This document shows, piece by piece, positions 27,262 through 35,912 of a DNA stretch of 64,000 nt. Origin of the DNA: an uncultured bacterium (lineage in GTDB: Bacteria > Verrucomicrobiota > Verrucomicrobiia > Verrucomicrobiales > Akkermansiaceae). Numbering within the stretch: position 1 is the stretch's first letter; each line of letters starts with the position of its first letter. The stretch covers positions 1 to 64,000 of the forward strand of contig CAMACY010000002.1 in assembly GCA_945831585.1 (NCBI GenBank), given 5' to 3'. The notes below the pieces were generated by a model. That model was not told the DNA's origin and ran no database searches. It worked only from the letters and a program-made list of their open reading frames with translations. A program made the position numbers and the translations under genes.

Positions 27262-29115
27262 TTAGGGGATGAGCCGCGCGTGAGCCGGCAGGTTGTAGTG
27301 GGCGCGGATACGCGCGTTGGCGGTGTCGATGACGGCGTTGTCAAAGACCAGCGGCAGCGGGGCATCGGCCAGCTCGATGACGGTGTAGGGCGGGCGTTCG
27401 CTGCCCTCGGTCGGGTAGAGCAGCTCGGCGAGCTGCGACAGCCCGGTGACGGGGACACCGTTGACCTTCGTGACGACGCGACGCCCGAAGTTGGCGAAGC
27501 GGGCGTTGACCTCATCGCGGAGCACGTTGGTGAGCATCACGATGTCGTTCTGCTCGGTGCCCCGCCCGCTGCGCAGGTGGGCGTCTGCCTCGAGGGCAAC
27601 GCCCGCCTCGGTGATGCCGTGCGCCTGCGCTACATCCACCCCCAGCGGTTGGAAGACCAGACCGCCGAAGACGATGTAGCGCGGCTGCTCATCGTAAATT
27701 TTGGCGGTGAGCCGCTGGCTCTTCAACGGGGCGAGGGTGACATCGACGCTGAGCCGCTGCCCGGCGCGCAAGAGTTCGAAGCGGATCACATCGCCGCTGA
27801 AAGCGCGCTCGGCCAGTTCCTGAAGCGCGACGCGCACGCCGTCCAGCTCAATCATGCCGGAGCTGTCCACGGGGTGTCCCCCGACGGTCAGCACGATGTC
27901 CCCGACTTGTAGGGCGCCGTCGCAGCTGCTGCCCTCGATGACATCGGCCACGCGGCAGCCCATGCCGTCATCGGGCAGTCCCGCATGGCGGCGCAGGGCG
28001 GGGTTGGAAGAGTCCTCAAAGAGGGCTCCCAACTCTGTGTAGCCGTCGTAGTGCCCGTCCTCGATGTCGCGCAGAAAGTGGCGGATAACGGGGATGGGGA
28101 TCATGTAGCCCGTGGCGTTGGCGCCTTGCAGCCCTTGGAAAGCGACCCCAACCACCACATCGTCCTTCAGCACGGGGCCGCCGCTGTTGCCGGGGTTGAT
28201 GGCGGCATCGATCTGCACAGCCAGGTGCGATTGGTTTCGGGGGTGAGAGTAGGGGATGGTGTCGATGCGCGAGACAATGCCGCGCGTGACGGAGAGTCGG
28301 CGGCCGCCCATGGGGTAGCCCACGGCGCGCACGGCGTCCTCCAGCTGCGGCAACTCGCTGCCGAGTTTCAGGCAGGGGATGTCGGCAAAGGAACTCGCAT
28401 CTTCCACCTCCAGTAGAGCCAAATCAGCATCGTGGGCGATGAACTTGACGCGCGCGGGGATTTTGCGCGCATCGCCGTAGGGGGCAATGAGGATGCGCTC
28501 GGCGTTGGAGACAACGTGAGCATTGGTCAGGAAACGCCCCGGCGCCACCATGAAGCCCGTGCCGTTGCCTTGGGCGTACTCCCCGGTGTTCCAGGGAATG
28601 TCAAAATCCGGCTGTTGCTGCGCGACTTCGACCTTGACGATGCTGCGGTAGGCTGCTTGCGCGTCGGTGGCAGCGGGGGGAGCAGGCGGCGCGGGCTCCT
28701 GGTCAGGTGCTGCGAGCTCTCCGGCAGGCGGCGCAGCTTGCTTGGCGGGTGCTTCTTCGGCGGGCTGGGTCGCAGCCTTGGCGGGTGCCGCAGGGGTATC
28801 GGCAGGCGGCGCAGCTTGCTTGGCGGGTGTTTCTTCGGCGGGCGGGGTCGCAGCCTCGGCGGGTGTTTCTCCGGCAGGCGGCGCAGCTTGCTCGGCGGGT
28901 GCTTCTTCGGTGGGCGGGGCCGCAGCCTCGGCGGGTGCCGCAGGGGTATCGGCAGGCGGCGCAACGTGTTCGGCGGGCGCTTCGGGCGTGGGGCAAACAG
29001 CGTCCGGGGCTGTGGCCGGAGCTTGTTCCGCCGTCGGGGCTTCGGGAAGCGCTTCCTGAGCGCAGAGCGGAAGAGCTGCCAGCAGGGCGAGGGGCGTCAG
29101 GGAAAAGAATTTCAC
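27262..29115 (-). CDS. Deg/HtrA-like secreted serine protease with PDZ domains (DEG9-like layout)
   Basis: GTG start; TNAHVV, HDADLALLEV, NPGNSGGPVL; GALQVGDIVLTVGG; RYIVFGGLVFQPL. Confidence 0.87.
   Translation of the reverse strand: MKFFSLTPLALLAALPLCAQEALPEAPTAEQAPATAPDAVCPTPEAPAEHVAPPADTPAAPAEAAAPPTEEAPAEQAAPPAGETPAEAATPPAEETPAKQAAPPADTPAAPAKAATQPAEEAPAKQAAPPAGELAAPDQEPAPPAPPAATDAQAAYRSIVKVEVAQQQPDFDIPWNTGEYAQGNGTGFMVAPGRFLTNAHVVSNAERILIAPYGDARKIPARVKFIAHDADLALLEVEDASSFADIPCLKLGSELPQLEDAVRAVGYPMGGRRLSVTRGIVSRIDTIPYSHPRNQSHLAVQIDAAINPGNSGGPVLKDDVVVGVAFQGLQGANATGYMIPIPVIRHFLRDIEDGHYDGYTELGALFEDSSNPALRRHAGLPDDGMGCRVADVIEGSSCDGALQVGDIVLTVGGHPVDSSGMIELDGVRVALQELAERAFSGDVIRFELLRAGQRLSVDVTLAPLKSQRLTAKIYDEQPRYIVFGGLVFQPLGVDVAQAHGITEAGVALEADAHLRSGRGTEQNDIVMLTNVLRDEVNARFANFGRRVVTKVNGVPVTGLSQLAELLYPTEGSERPPYTVIELADAPLPLVFDNAVIDTANARIRAHYNLPAHARLIP
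28741..28968 (-). repeat. in-frame tandem repeat, three units of 78/72/78 bp
   Basis: Units 28741-28818, 28819-28890, 28891-28968; plus partial unit 28711-28740. Confidence 0.85.
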
Positions 29116-29121
29116 GCTGAC

Positions 29122-29150
29122 ATTCTGCCTCGCCCGGCAGAGCCTGTCAA
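29122..29150 (-). promoter_or_regulatory. promoter TTGACA-N17-CAGAAT, 6 nt before GTG
   Basis: Minus-strand TTGACAGGCTCTGCCGGGCGAGGCAGAATGTCAGCGTG. Confidence 0.7.
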
Positions 29151-29185
29151 GTGCAAAGACCGCGAGGGCGTGGCTCCGCACTTGC

Positions 29186-29662
29186 TCATTCCCAAAGGTA
29201 GGATTGCTCGGAGTCGACGAGCTTGCCGTCGCAATAGAGCTCGATTTTCCAGGAGAGAATGTCCCCCCTGCGGGCGCGTTCGGCTCCCGCAAAGAAGAAA
29301 TGCTCGCGGTGGCTGCCGCTGCTCTCGCGGGGCTCGCGGTAGTCGATACGACGCTCGAGAACCTGCGGCCCCGTGCTTGCTTGGGTGTAGTGCATGACGA
29401 GGCTTACGGGTTTGGTCGGTTCGCTGTCGTACCAGCGCACGAAGTAGTAGTCGCCCAATTTGTCGCGGCGTTCGTGGTCCGAATTGCTCTCAAAGAGGAC
29501 ATAGCGAGCGTTGGCGCGCAGGGGCGAGCTTTTCCATTCAAAGCCCGGTGTTTCGGTCGTTTTGAGGGGGAGATCCGCCACGGAGGTGATGCGCGTCTTT
29601 TGCTCCTGGCAGGAGAGGAGCGCAGCAGAGAGGAGGAACAGGGGGAGCAATCGGCGGAGCAT
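29186..29662 (-). CDS. putative lipoprotein
   Basis: MLRRLLPLFLLSAALLSC lipobox. Confidence 0.65.
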   Translation of the reverse strand: MLRRLLPLFLLSAALLSCQEQKTRITSVADLPLKTTETPGFEWKSSPLRANARYVLFESNSDHERRDKLGDYYFVRWYDSEPTKPVSLVMHYTQASTGPQVLERRIDYREPRESSGSHREHFFFAGAERARRGDILSWKIELYCDGKLVDSEQSYLWE

Positions 29663-29668
29663 GCTCCC

Positions 29669-29697
29669 ATTTAATATCAAGGTCGGGCTGTTGTCAA
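29669..29697 (-). promoter_or_regulatory. promoter TTGACA-N17-TTAAAT, 6 nt before ATG
   Basis: Minus-strand hexamers. Confidence 0.6.
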
Positions 29698-29782
29698 ACG
29701 CAAAGAGCCGCAACGCCCCACGGCACGGTATCTTCCGCTGCGGGCAGGGCAGGGGAATGTCGCGCGGTGGGGCATTCGGTGG

Positions 29783-29811
29783 TTGCGGGCGCGCGCGCCT
29801 TGTGCTAGGAT
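29783..29811 (+). promoter_or_regulatory. promoter TTGCGG-N17-TAGGAT, 6 nt before uvrC ATG
   Basis: TTGCGGGCGCGCGCGCCTTGTGCTAGGATGCGCGCATG. Confidence 0.6.
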
Positions 29812-29817
29812 GCGCGC

Positions 29818-31368
29818 ATGGCAGGGGTGAATCTGAAAGCCAAGTGGCGCACGACGCCGCATTGCCCGGGGGTATACCTGATGAAGGACGCGGGCGGTGG
29901 GGTGATTTATGTGGGCAAGGCCAAGGATTTGCACCGCCGCTTGGCCAATTATTTTTCGCCGAGCCGCCAGACGCTGGAGAACGGCAAGACGCGCGCGCTG
30001 ATTGCGGCCATCGAGGATTTCGATTGGTATGAGGTGCGCAATGAGAGCGAGTCGCTGCTCTTGGAACAGAAGCTCATCAAGGAGTATCGCCCGCACTACA
30101 ATATCCAGCTCAAGGATGACAAGCGCTACCTGCTGCTGCGGGCGACGCGGCAGGAGCCGCTGCCGCGCTTCGCGACGGTGCGCCTGCGCCGCGAGGACGG
30201 CGCGCGCTACCTCGGCCCTTTTGTGCATGCGGCGGCGCTCAAGGACACGGTGGAGTGGCTCAACCATCGCTTTCGGCTCCGCACCTGCACCTGTCGGCAC
30301 CCGGGGGAGGAGGAGTACCGCCACTGCCACGATGATGTGATTCGCCACTGCTCGGCTCCCTGCGTGGGGCGCATCAGCGAGGAGGCGTATCGCGAGCAGT
30401 TCGAGGCGGCGCTGGGGCTGCTGGAGGGGCGGGGGCGCCGCGAGCATCTGGAGGCGTTGACGGAGGAGATGACGGCGGCGGCCGAGGCGCTGGACTTTGA
30501 GCGGGCGGCGCGCTTGCGCGATATTCGCGAGAATATCCGCAAGACGCTGGAGCCTGCGCGTGTGTTTTCCGGGCGAGTGCCGGATCTGCCGGGGACGGTG
30601 AATCCCGATGCCGATTTGGCGGAGTTGGCGCAGCTGTTGGGGATGGAGGTGCCGCCGACGGTGATGGAGTGTTTCGATATTTCCAATTTGTCGGACAACC
30701 ACATCGTGGCGTCGATGGTGCGTTTTACGCAGGGGCGCCCGGAGCCCCGTGCGTACCGCCGCTACCGCATTCGCGGGGTGGAGGGGCAGAATGATTTCGC
30801 GAGCATGCTGGAGGTGGTGCGGCGCCGTTACAGCCGCATTGTGCATGAGAGCGCGGCGGTGGCGGAAAAGCCCGAGGGTATGGATTTATACGCGTGGCTG
30901 CGCGCTTTGGGTGCGGAGGGGCGCGCACCCATCACGGTGCCGGATTTGGTGGTGGTGGATGGTGGCAAGGGGCAGTTGGCGGTGGCGAGCCGGGTGCTGG
31001 CGGACATCGGGCTGGGGGGGATGCCGCTGTTGGGGCTGGCGAAGCGCAACGAGGAGCTCTATGTGCCGGGGTGCGAGGAGCCGCTGCGGGTGTCGCGCGA
31101 GTGTGGGGCGCTGCGCCTGTTGCAGCGCCTGCGCGATGAGGCACATCGTTTCGCGAACAATTACAACGAGCTGCTGGTGCGCAAGAGGGTGCGCGAGAGT
31201 AAGTTGGACGCCTTTCCGGGGATGACACCCAAGCGCAAGGAGTTGCTGCTGGCGCGTTTCCGCACGGTGCCGGGAATTCGCAGCCGCCGTGCGGAGGAGA
31301 TTGCGGCGTTGCCGGGGATTTCGCTCGCCTGGGCGGAGCGTTTTGTGGCGTGGCTGGCGGAGCATTGA
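29818..31368 (+). CDS. uvrC: excinuclease ABC subunit C
   Basis: PGVYLMKDAGGGVIYVGKAKDLHRRLANYF, EYRPHYNIQLKDDK, VVVDGGKGQL, helix-hairpin-helix C-terminus. Confidence 0.94.
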   Translation: MAGVNLKAKWRTTPHCPGVYLMKDAGGGVIYVGKAKDLHRRLANYFSPSRQTLENGKTRALIAAIEDFDWYEVRNESESLLLEQKLIKEYRPHYNIQLKDDKRYLLLRATRQEPLPRFATVRLRREDGARYLGPFVHAAALKDTVEWLNHRFRLRTCTCRHPGEEEYRHCHDDVIRHCSAPCVGRISEEAYREQFEAALGLLEGRGRREHLEALTEEMTAAAEALDFERAARLRDIRENIRKTLEPARVFSGRVPDLPGTVNPDADLAELAQLLGMEVPPTVMECFDISNLSDNHIVASMVRFTQGRPEPRAYRRYRIRGVEGQNDFASMLEVVRRRYSRIVHESAAVAEKPEGMDLYAWLRALGAEGRAPITVPDLVVVDGGKGQLAVASRVLADIGLGGMPLLGLAKRNEELYVPGCEEPLRVSRECGALRLLQRLRDEAHRFANNYNELLVRKRVRESKLDAFPGMTPKRKELLLARFRTVPGIRSRRAEEIAALPGISLAWAERFVAWLAEH

Positions 31369-31392
31369 GGCGTTCCGCCACGCATAAAAAAA

Positions 31393-31416
31393 CGCTGCTC
31401 CTTGTGGGGAGCAGCG
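31393..31416 (-). terminator. intrinsic terminator
   Basis: Minus-strand CGCTGCTCC...GGAGCAGCG then TTTTTTT. Confidence 0.8.
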
Positions 31417-31442
31417 GATGTCATGGAAGAGGGCTGCGCGGT

Positions 31443-32330
31443 TCAGAAGCGGTAGCCCAAGCCGAATTGCAGCACGGGGTAGACGTGAAGATTGTCGGCG
31501 ACTTTGAAGAAGTCCTTGCCTTCCTCACGAACGGAGTGCTCCAGCGAACTGTTGTCGACGGCAACCCAGTTCCCCATCGGATCCTTCATTTGGATGTTAT
31601 CGGAGGCGTTGACCTTCAGTTTGCCCGAACCAATGAAGTTGACACCCAAATCGGCTGTGAAGTAGAAACTGCGATCCCCATCGCCATCGGATGACCAGCC
31701 GATGCCCAGGTAAGGTTGCACGGTGTTCCAGCTGTATTTGCCGTTGATATCGCCTTCGGAGCCAAGCGCTCTGTAAGTCACCCCGCCGAATTCGTATTCT
31801 TTGTTGGCAAGCTGAGCAATGCCGTTTCCGGAGGCTTTCAGGTGCGTCTTCGCTTTGAGTTCCATGTTCGAGAAGTTCAGACCGCCGGAGACGCGGAACG
31901 TGCCGCCGAAGGGATGGACATCCAAAATGATGCCCGCGTTGTTGCCGTCGAACTCGAACTTGGCATCAGCCTTTGCATCGTATGCAAAGTTTTGCGCGTT
32001 GAGTTGGCCCCATTGTTCATTGCGGTCGTAGGCGAGGTAGGCCCCGCGGAGTCGCATTTTAAGGTATTTGTTGAACTCATACCCCACGCTCAGCCCGGCG
32101 CCTTGCGTGCCGACGTTGATGTCGAACAAGATGCCAATCGCATCTGCCTCCGGGGTGTCGATGACGCTTTGTTCCGTGGCGATGGTGGGTTCTGCAGCTG
32201 ACTGCGTCGGAGCCGCCGTAGCATCATCGGCAGCTTTCAGCGCAGGATCGTGGATGCTGGTGGCAGCTTCCTCCGCTGCCAGCAGGGTGGGCACAAGGGT
32301 GATGGCAACACAAATGGGATGGAGCCTCAT
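31443..32330 (-). CDS. outer-membrane beta-barrel protein
   Basis: Signal peptide MRLHPICVAITLVPTLLAA; alternating strands; C-terminal Phe (LGYRF). Confidence 0.65.
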   Translation of the reverse strand: MRLHPICVAITLVPTLLAAEEAATSIHDPALKAADDATAAPTQSAAEPTIATEQSVIDTPEADAIGILFDINVGTQGAGLSVGYEFNKYLKMRLRGAYLAYDRNEQWGQLNAQNFAYDAKADAKFEFDGNNAGIILDVHPFGGTFRVSGGLNFSNMELKAKTHLKASGNGIAQLANKEYEFGGVTYRALGSEGDINGKYSWNTVQPYLGIGWSSDGDGDRSFYFTADLGVNFIGSGKLKVNASDNIQMKDPMGNWVAVDNSSLEHSVREEGKDFFKVADNLHVYPVLQFGLGYRF

Positions 32331-32534
32331 AAAGAAAGAAATGATAGATGTTAGAGGTGGTGATTCTAACATTGCCCGGGCTGCGTGTCAAGATGATGGG
32401 GCTCAATTTTTAGGCTCGACGCCACATGCCGGGACGCGGAAACTTGTTTTTCGGCGGAATGAAGTGGATGTTGCCGGGGAGCTTTGCCTCCATCAACACG
32501 TTCCGTGCAGACTTCCGGGAGGGGGGGGATGTAA

Positions 32535-32567
32535 AAGGGCGCGCGGCTCCTCCTACCGCGCGCCCTT
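32535..32567 (-). terminator. intrinsic terminator for 51-aa microORF
   Basis: 12-bp perfect stem AAGGGCGCGCGG / CCGCGCGCCCTT then TTTT on minus strand. Confidence 0.75.
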
Positions 32568-32589
32568 GCCGTCCTCGGTGGGCGGCCGT

Positions 32590-32745
32590 TCAGAAACTGA
32601 AGCCCAGCAGGGCAGCGGCGGCCGCCAGTGCCCCGGTGGCGGCTCCGGCCAGAATGTGCGCCCAGCTGTTGTTTACACCCTTACCGGTCAGCAGACTGAT
32701 GAGGCGTGTGGTCAGTTTCTCGCGTTGTTCGGTGTTGTTGCCCAT
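32590..32745 (-). CDS. 51-aa predicted single-pass membrane microprotein
   Basis: MGNNTEQREKLTTRLISLLTGKGVNNSWAHILAGAATGALAAAAALLGFSF; own terminator; below the ORF track size cut-off. Confidence 0.6.
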   Translation of the reverse strand: MGNNTEQREKLTTRLISLLTGKGVNNSWAHILAGAATGALAAAAALLGFSF

Positions 32746-32845
32746 GTTCGTTCAGCAGGGGGATGATGGCATGAATCCGCGTGTTTGACCAGCGGGGACG
32801 CCGGAGGCTGCTTCCTGCCCGGGTGGGGGCGGGGAGCGCTTGCGC

Positions 32846-32876
32846 AAAAAAAAACGCCCGGCGCTTGGCCGGGCGT
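32846..32876 (-). terminator. intrinsic terminator of the nuo operon
   Basis: ACGCCCGG / CCGGGCGT with T9 on minus strand, just after nuoN stop. Confidence 0.8.
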
Positions 32877-32903
32877 CTGTGTGAGGGGCTGTGCTCACCG
32901 GGC

Positions 32904-34376
32904 TTACCAATTCAGGAGCAGGGGCAGGGTGCCCAGGACGATGAGGCCGATGGCGCAGAGGCTGAGCACGATGCCGGTGGTCGGGGGTACCTGCAGGGGG
33001 GAGTCCTCGGGGCGGGGAGCATCCCAGTACATGGCGCGGATGATTTTGAAGTAGTAGTAGAACCCGGCTGCGGCGCAGAGAATCATGATGGGCAGCAGGA
33101 TGAGCAGATTCCCCCACAGGGACATGGAGTTGACCAGCACGACGAAGCTGTTGAGTTTGGCGATGAAGCCGAGGGTCAACGGCACACCGGCCAGCGAGGC
33201 CAGCGCAACGACGATGAGGAAGGCCGTGCGGGGGTTGGTTTTGCCCAGCCCGCGGAAGGCGGCAATTTCCTCGCTGCCGCGCTGGGTGCGCACCATGGCG
33301 ATGGCGTAGAAGACGGCCGTGGTGGCCAGCGCATAGGCCAGCAGGTAGCCGGCAGTCATGACCGGGGTCGCTGCCGAGGGGGTGATGAAGAAGACGAGGA
33401 TGAAGCCGGCCTGGCCGATGGAGGAGTAGCCGAGCAGGCGCTTGGCGTTGTTCTGGGTCAGCGCGCCGAGGTTGCCGATGAGCAGGGTGGCGGCGGCCAC
33501 GACAGCGAAGACCGTGACGAAGAGGCGTGCAACCGTGATGCCCGGGATGATGAAGGGCATCCAGGGAGCGATGAGGATGAGCAACACGGCAAAGCCCGCC
33601 GTTTTGGAGGCAACGGCGAGGAAGGTCGACACCGGGGTGGGCGCGCCCTGATACACGTCGGGAATCCACAGGTGCATGGGTACGGCGCCTACCTTGAAGA
33701 AGGCCCCGGCAAAGAGCAGGGCGTTGGCCATGAGGAAGCCGCCCACCACGGCGTTGGAGGCCGCCGTGCCGCCGCTGATGGCACGCTGCACCGTGTCAAA
33801 GCTCAGAAGGAAGGAGCCCGTGGTGCCGAAGTACCAAGCGGCACCGAAGACGAGCAGCCCCGTGCTCATGGCGCCGAGGATGAGGTACTTGATGCCGGCC
33901 TCGACGGAGCCTTGGTTGCGGCGGAAGTAGCCCGCCAGCACATAGGAGCTGAGGGTGACAACCTCCAGACTGACGAAGAGCAGGATGAGGTCGCGAGCTT
34001 GCAGGAGGCAGAGGATGCCCGCGCAGGCAACGAGCGGCAGGGTGTAGAACTCACCGGTGCCTTCTTCGCAGTCCCCGCCCGCGACGGAATCGCAGGTGAT
34101 TTTCTTGTAGTCAAAGGCCAGCATGATGCTGAGCGCGGTGGCGCCGCAGGCGATGACCCCGAGCAGGGTGAGGGGGGCACCGGAGTCGGCGATGAGGTAG
34201 CCGGCGGTGCCGAGGCAGCCGAGCGCGGCGACGATGGCCAGGCTGCGCTTGGGCAGCTTGGGCAGGAAGGCGTCGGTCAGCAGGAGGAGGGCTGCCAGAA
34301 TGACCAGCGCAAAGGTCGGGCAGAACTGGCACCATGTGTAGTCGGCTGAGACCAGATTGGAGATATGTTCTTCCAT
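32904..34376 (-). CDS. nuoN: NADH-quinone oxidoreductase subunit N
   Basis: Antiporter-like multi-TM subunit; last gene of nuo cluster. Confidence 0.9.
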   Translation of the reverse strand: MEEHISNLVSADYTWCQFCPTFALVILAALLLLTDAFLPKLPKRSLAIVAALGCLGTAGYLIADSGAPLTLLGVIACGATALSIMLAFDYKKITCDSVAGGDCEEGTGEFYTLPLVACAGILCLLQARDLILLFVSLEVVTLSSYVLAGYFRRNQGSVEAGIKYLILGAMSTGLLVFGAAWYFGTTGSFLLSFDTVQRAISGGTAASNAVVGGFLMANALLFAGAFFKVGAVPMHLWIPDVYQGAPTPVSTFLAVASKTAGFAVLLILIAPWMPFIIPGITVARLFVTVFAVVAAATLLIGNLGALTQNNAKRLLGYSSIGQAGFILVFFITPSAATPVMTAGYLLAYALATTAVFYAIAMVRTQRGSEEIAAFRGLGKTNPRTAFLIVVALASLAGVPLTLGFIAKLNSFVVLVNSMSLWGNLLILLPIMILCAAAGFYYYFKIIRAMYWDAPRPEDSPLQVPPTTGIVLSLCAIGLIVLGTLPLLLNW

Positions 34377-34400
34377 AGTGGGGGAATGGGGGATGAGGGG

Positions 34401-35897
34401 TTACAGGCAGGTGGGGGGCAGGATGCCGAAGAGGACGATGAAGAGCGCCAGGAAAGCCGCTGCAACCATGTCGGCGAGGCTGAGCTTGTCGGCTCGGGCG
34501 GATGCGTGGGCGACATCGGCTTCAAAAATGTGGCGGAAAGCCCGCAGCATGTAGATGGCGCTGATGACCAAGCCCCACAGGGCAAAGACGAGCGTGAGCT
34601 GCACGGGACCAAGCCCGCCCAGCATCTGCGAGAGGGCGCTGAAGGGGCGGCTGAGGATGCAGTCGCAGGTCGTCAGGCAGCTGCCGGGAACCCAGTCCGC
34701 AAAGGCGGAGACGAAGATGGTGAACTCACCGGCAAAGTTGGCCAGCAGCGGCAGACCGACCGAGGCGAGACCCGCCAGACCGAACATGAAGCCGAGGTAG
34801 GGGAGTTTCTGCGCCAGCCCACCCATGGAGTCGAGCTCCAGGGTGCGGGTCTGGGCTTCGATTTGCCCGGTGAGCAGGAAGAGCAGGGCGATGCTCAGGC
34901 CGTGCGCCAGCATGAGCAGCGCAGCACCTTGCAGGGCGAGCTCGTTGTGCCCTTGCCCGGCGATAAAGGCGGCAAAGGCGAGGAAGAGGTAACCCATGTG
35001 CATGACGGAGGAGTTGCCGAGCATGTCATCCAGCCGAGTCTGGCAGACGGTGACGTAGCCGACCCAGAGCACGTTGCCCAGCAGCAGCAGGAGCAGCAGG
35101 TTGTTCCAGCAGCCAAAGAGCGCGCCGCACTTGTCGCCGAAGATGCCGGCGATGGTGAAGAGCCCGTAGAGGCCGAACTTCTTGAGCACGCCGGCATGCA
35201 GCATGGCGATGGGCGTGGGGGCGCTGGCGTAGGCCGGGGCAGCCCAAGTGTGGAAGGGGAAGAGCGAGACGAGCGTGCCGAAGCCCAGCAGCAGCAGCCC
35301 GCCGATGAGGGCGGGGGAGCCGGGCTCGATGCCGGCTTGCACGGCAGCGGCCAGCGTGCTGAAGCTCCAGGCGTGCATCTCGCTGCACAGGATGAGCAGC
35401 CCCGCCAGCAGCACCATGGAGGCCAGCCCGAGGTAGAGGGTGGCGGTCCAGGCGATGGTGCGGCGGTTGCCGCGCCCGTAGCAGCCGATCATCACGAAGG
35501 TGGGGATGAGGGCGAGCTCGTGGAAGCCGTAGAAGGCGATGATGTTGTCGCTGAGGAAGGCACCTGTGGCGCCGGCGGAGAGCAGCAGGGCAGAGATGGC
35601 CCAGCTGCGCGCGGCATCTTTGTCGGGGGCCTTGAGCCCGAGGACGGCGGCAAAGGTGACCAGCACGGTGAGCAGGAGCATGATGCGGCTGAGCGGCAGC
35701 GCCAGCGAGAGCTGCAGGGGCATGCCGCAGAAGCTGCTCAGGCAGTCATGACCGCAGTCGGTGGGCGAGAGCACGGCGCAGAGACCGAGCACGAGAGTCA
35801 GCCCGGCGCTGAGCAGCGCTGTAGCGCGCCCGGGGGTACGCAGCAGACCGATGCAGGCAGCTGCGATGACGGGGATGAGAATGAGCCAAATGAGCAT
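34401..35897 (-). CDS. nuoM: NADH-quinone oxidoreductase subunit M
   Basis: FYGFHELALIPTFVMIGCYG; gene order. Confidence 0.92.
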   Translation of the reverse strand: MLIWLILIPVIAAACIGLLRTPGRATALLSAGLTLVLGLCAVLSPTDCGHDCLSSFCGMPLQLSLALPLSRIMLLLTVLVTFAAVLGLKAPDKDAARSWAISALLLSAGATGAFLSDNIIAFYGFHELALIPTFVMIGCYGRGNRRTIAWTATLYLGLASMVLLAGLLILCSEMHAWSFSTLAAAVQAGIEPGSPALIGGLLLLGFGTLVSLFPFHTWAAPAYASAPTPIAMLHAGVLKKFGLYGLFTIAGIFGDKCGALFGCWNNLLLLLLLGNVLWVGYVTVCQTRLDDMLGNSSVMHMGYLFLAFAAFIAGQGHNELALQGAALLMLAHGLSIALLFLLTGQIEAQTRTLELDSMGGLAQKLPYLGFMFGLAGLASVGLPLLANFAGEFTIFVSAFADWVPGSCLTTCDCILSRPFSALSQMLGGLGPVQLTLVFALWGLVISAIYMLRAFRHIFEADVAHASARADKLSLADMVAAAFLALFIVLFGILPPTCL

Positions 35898-35912
35898 GGT
35901 GGTGTGCGGGTT

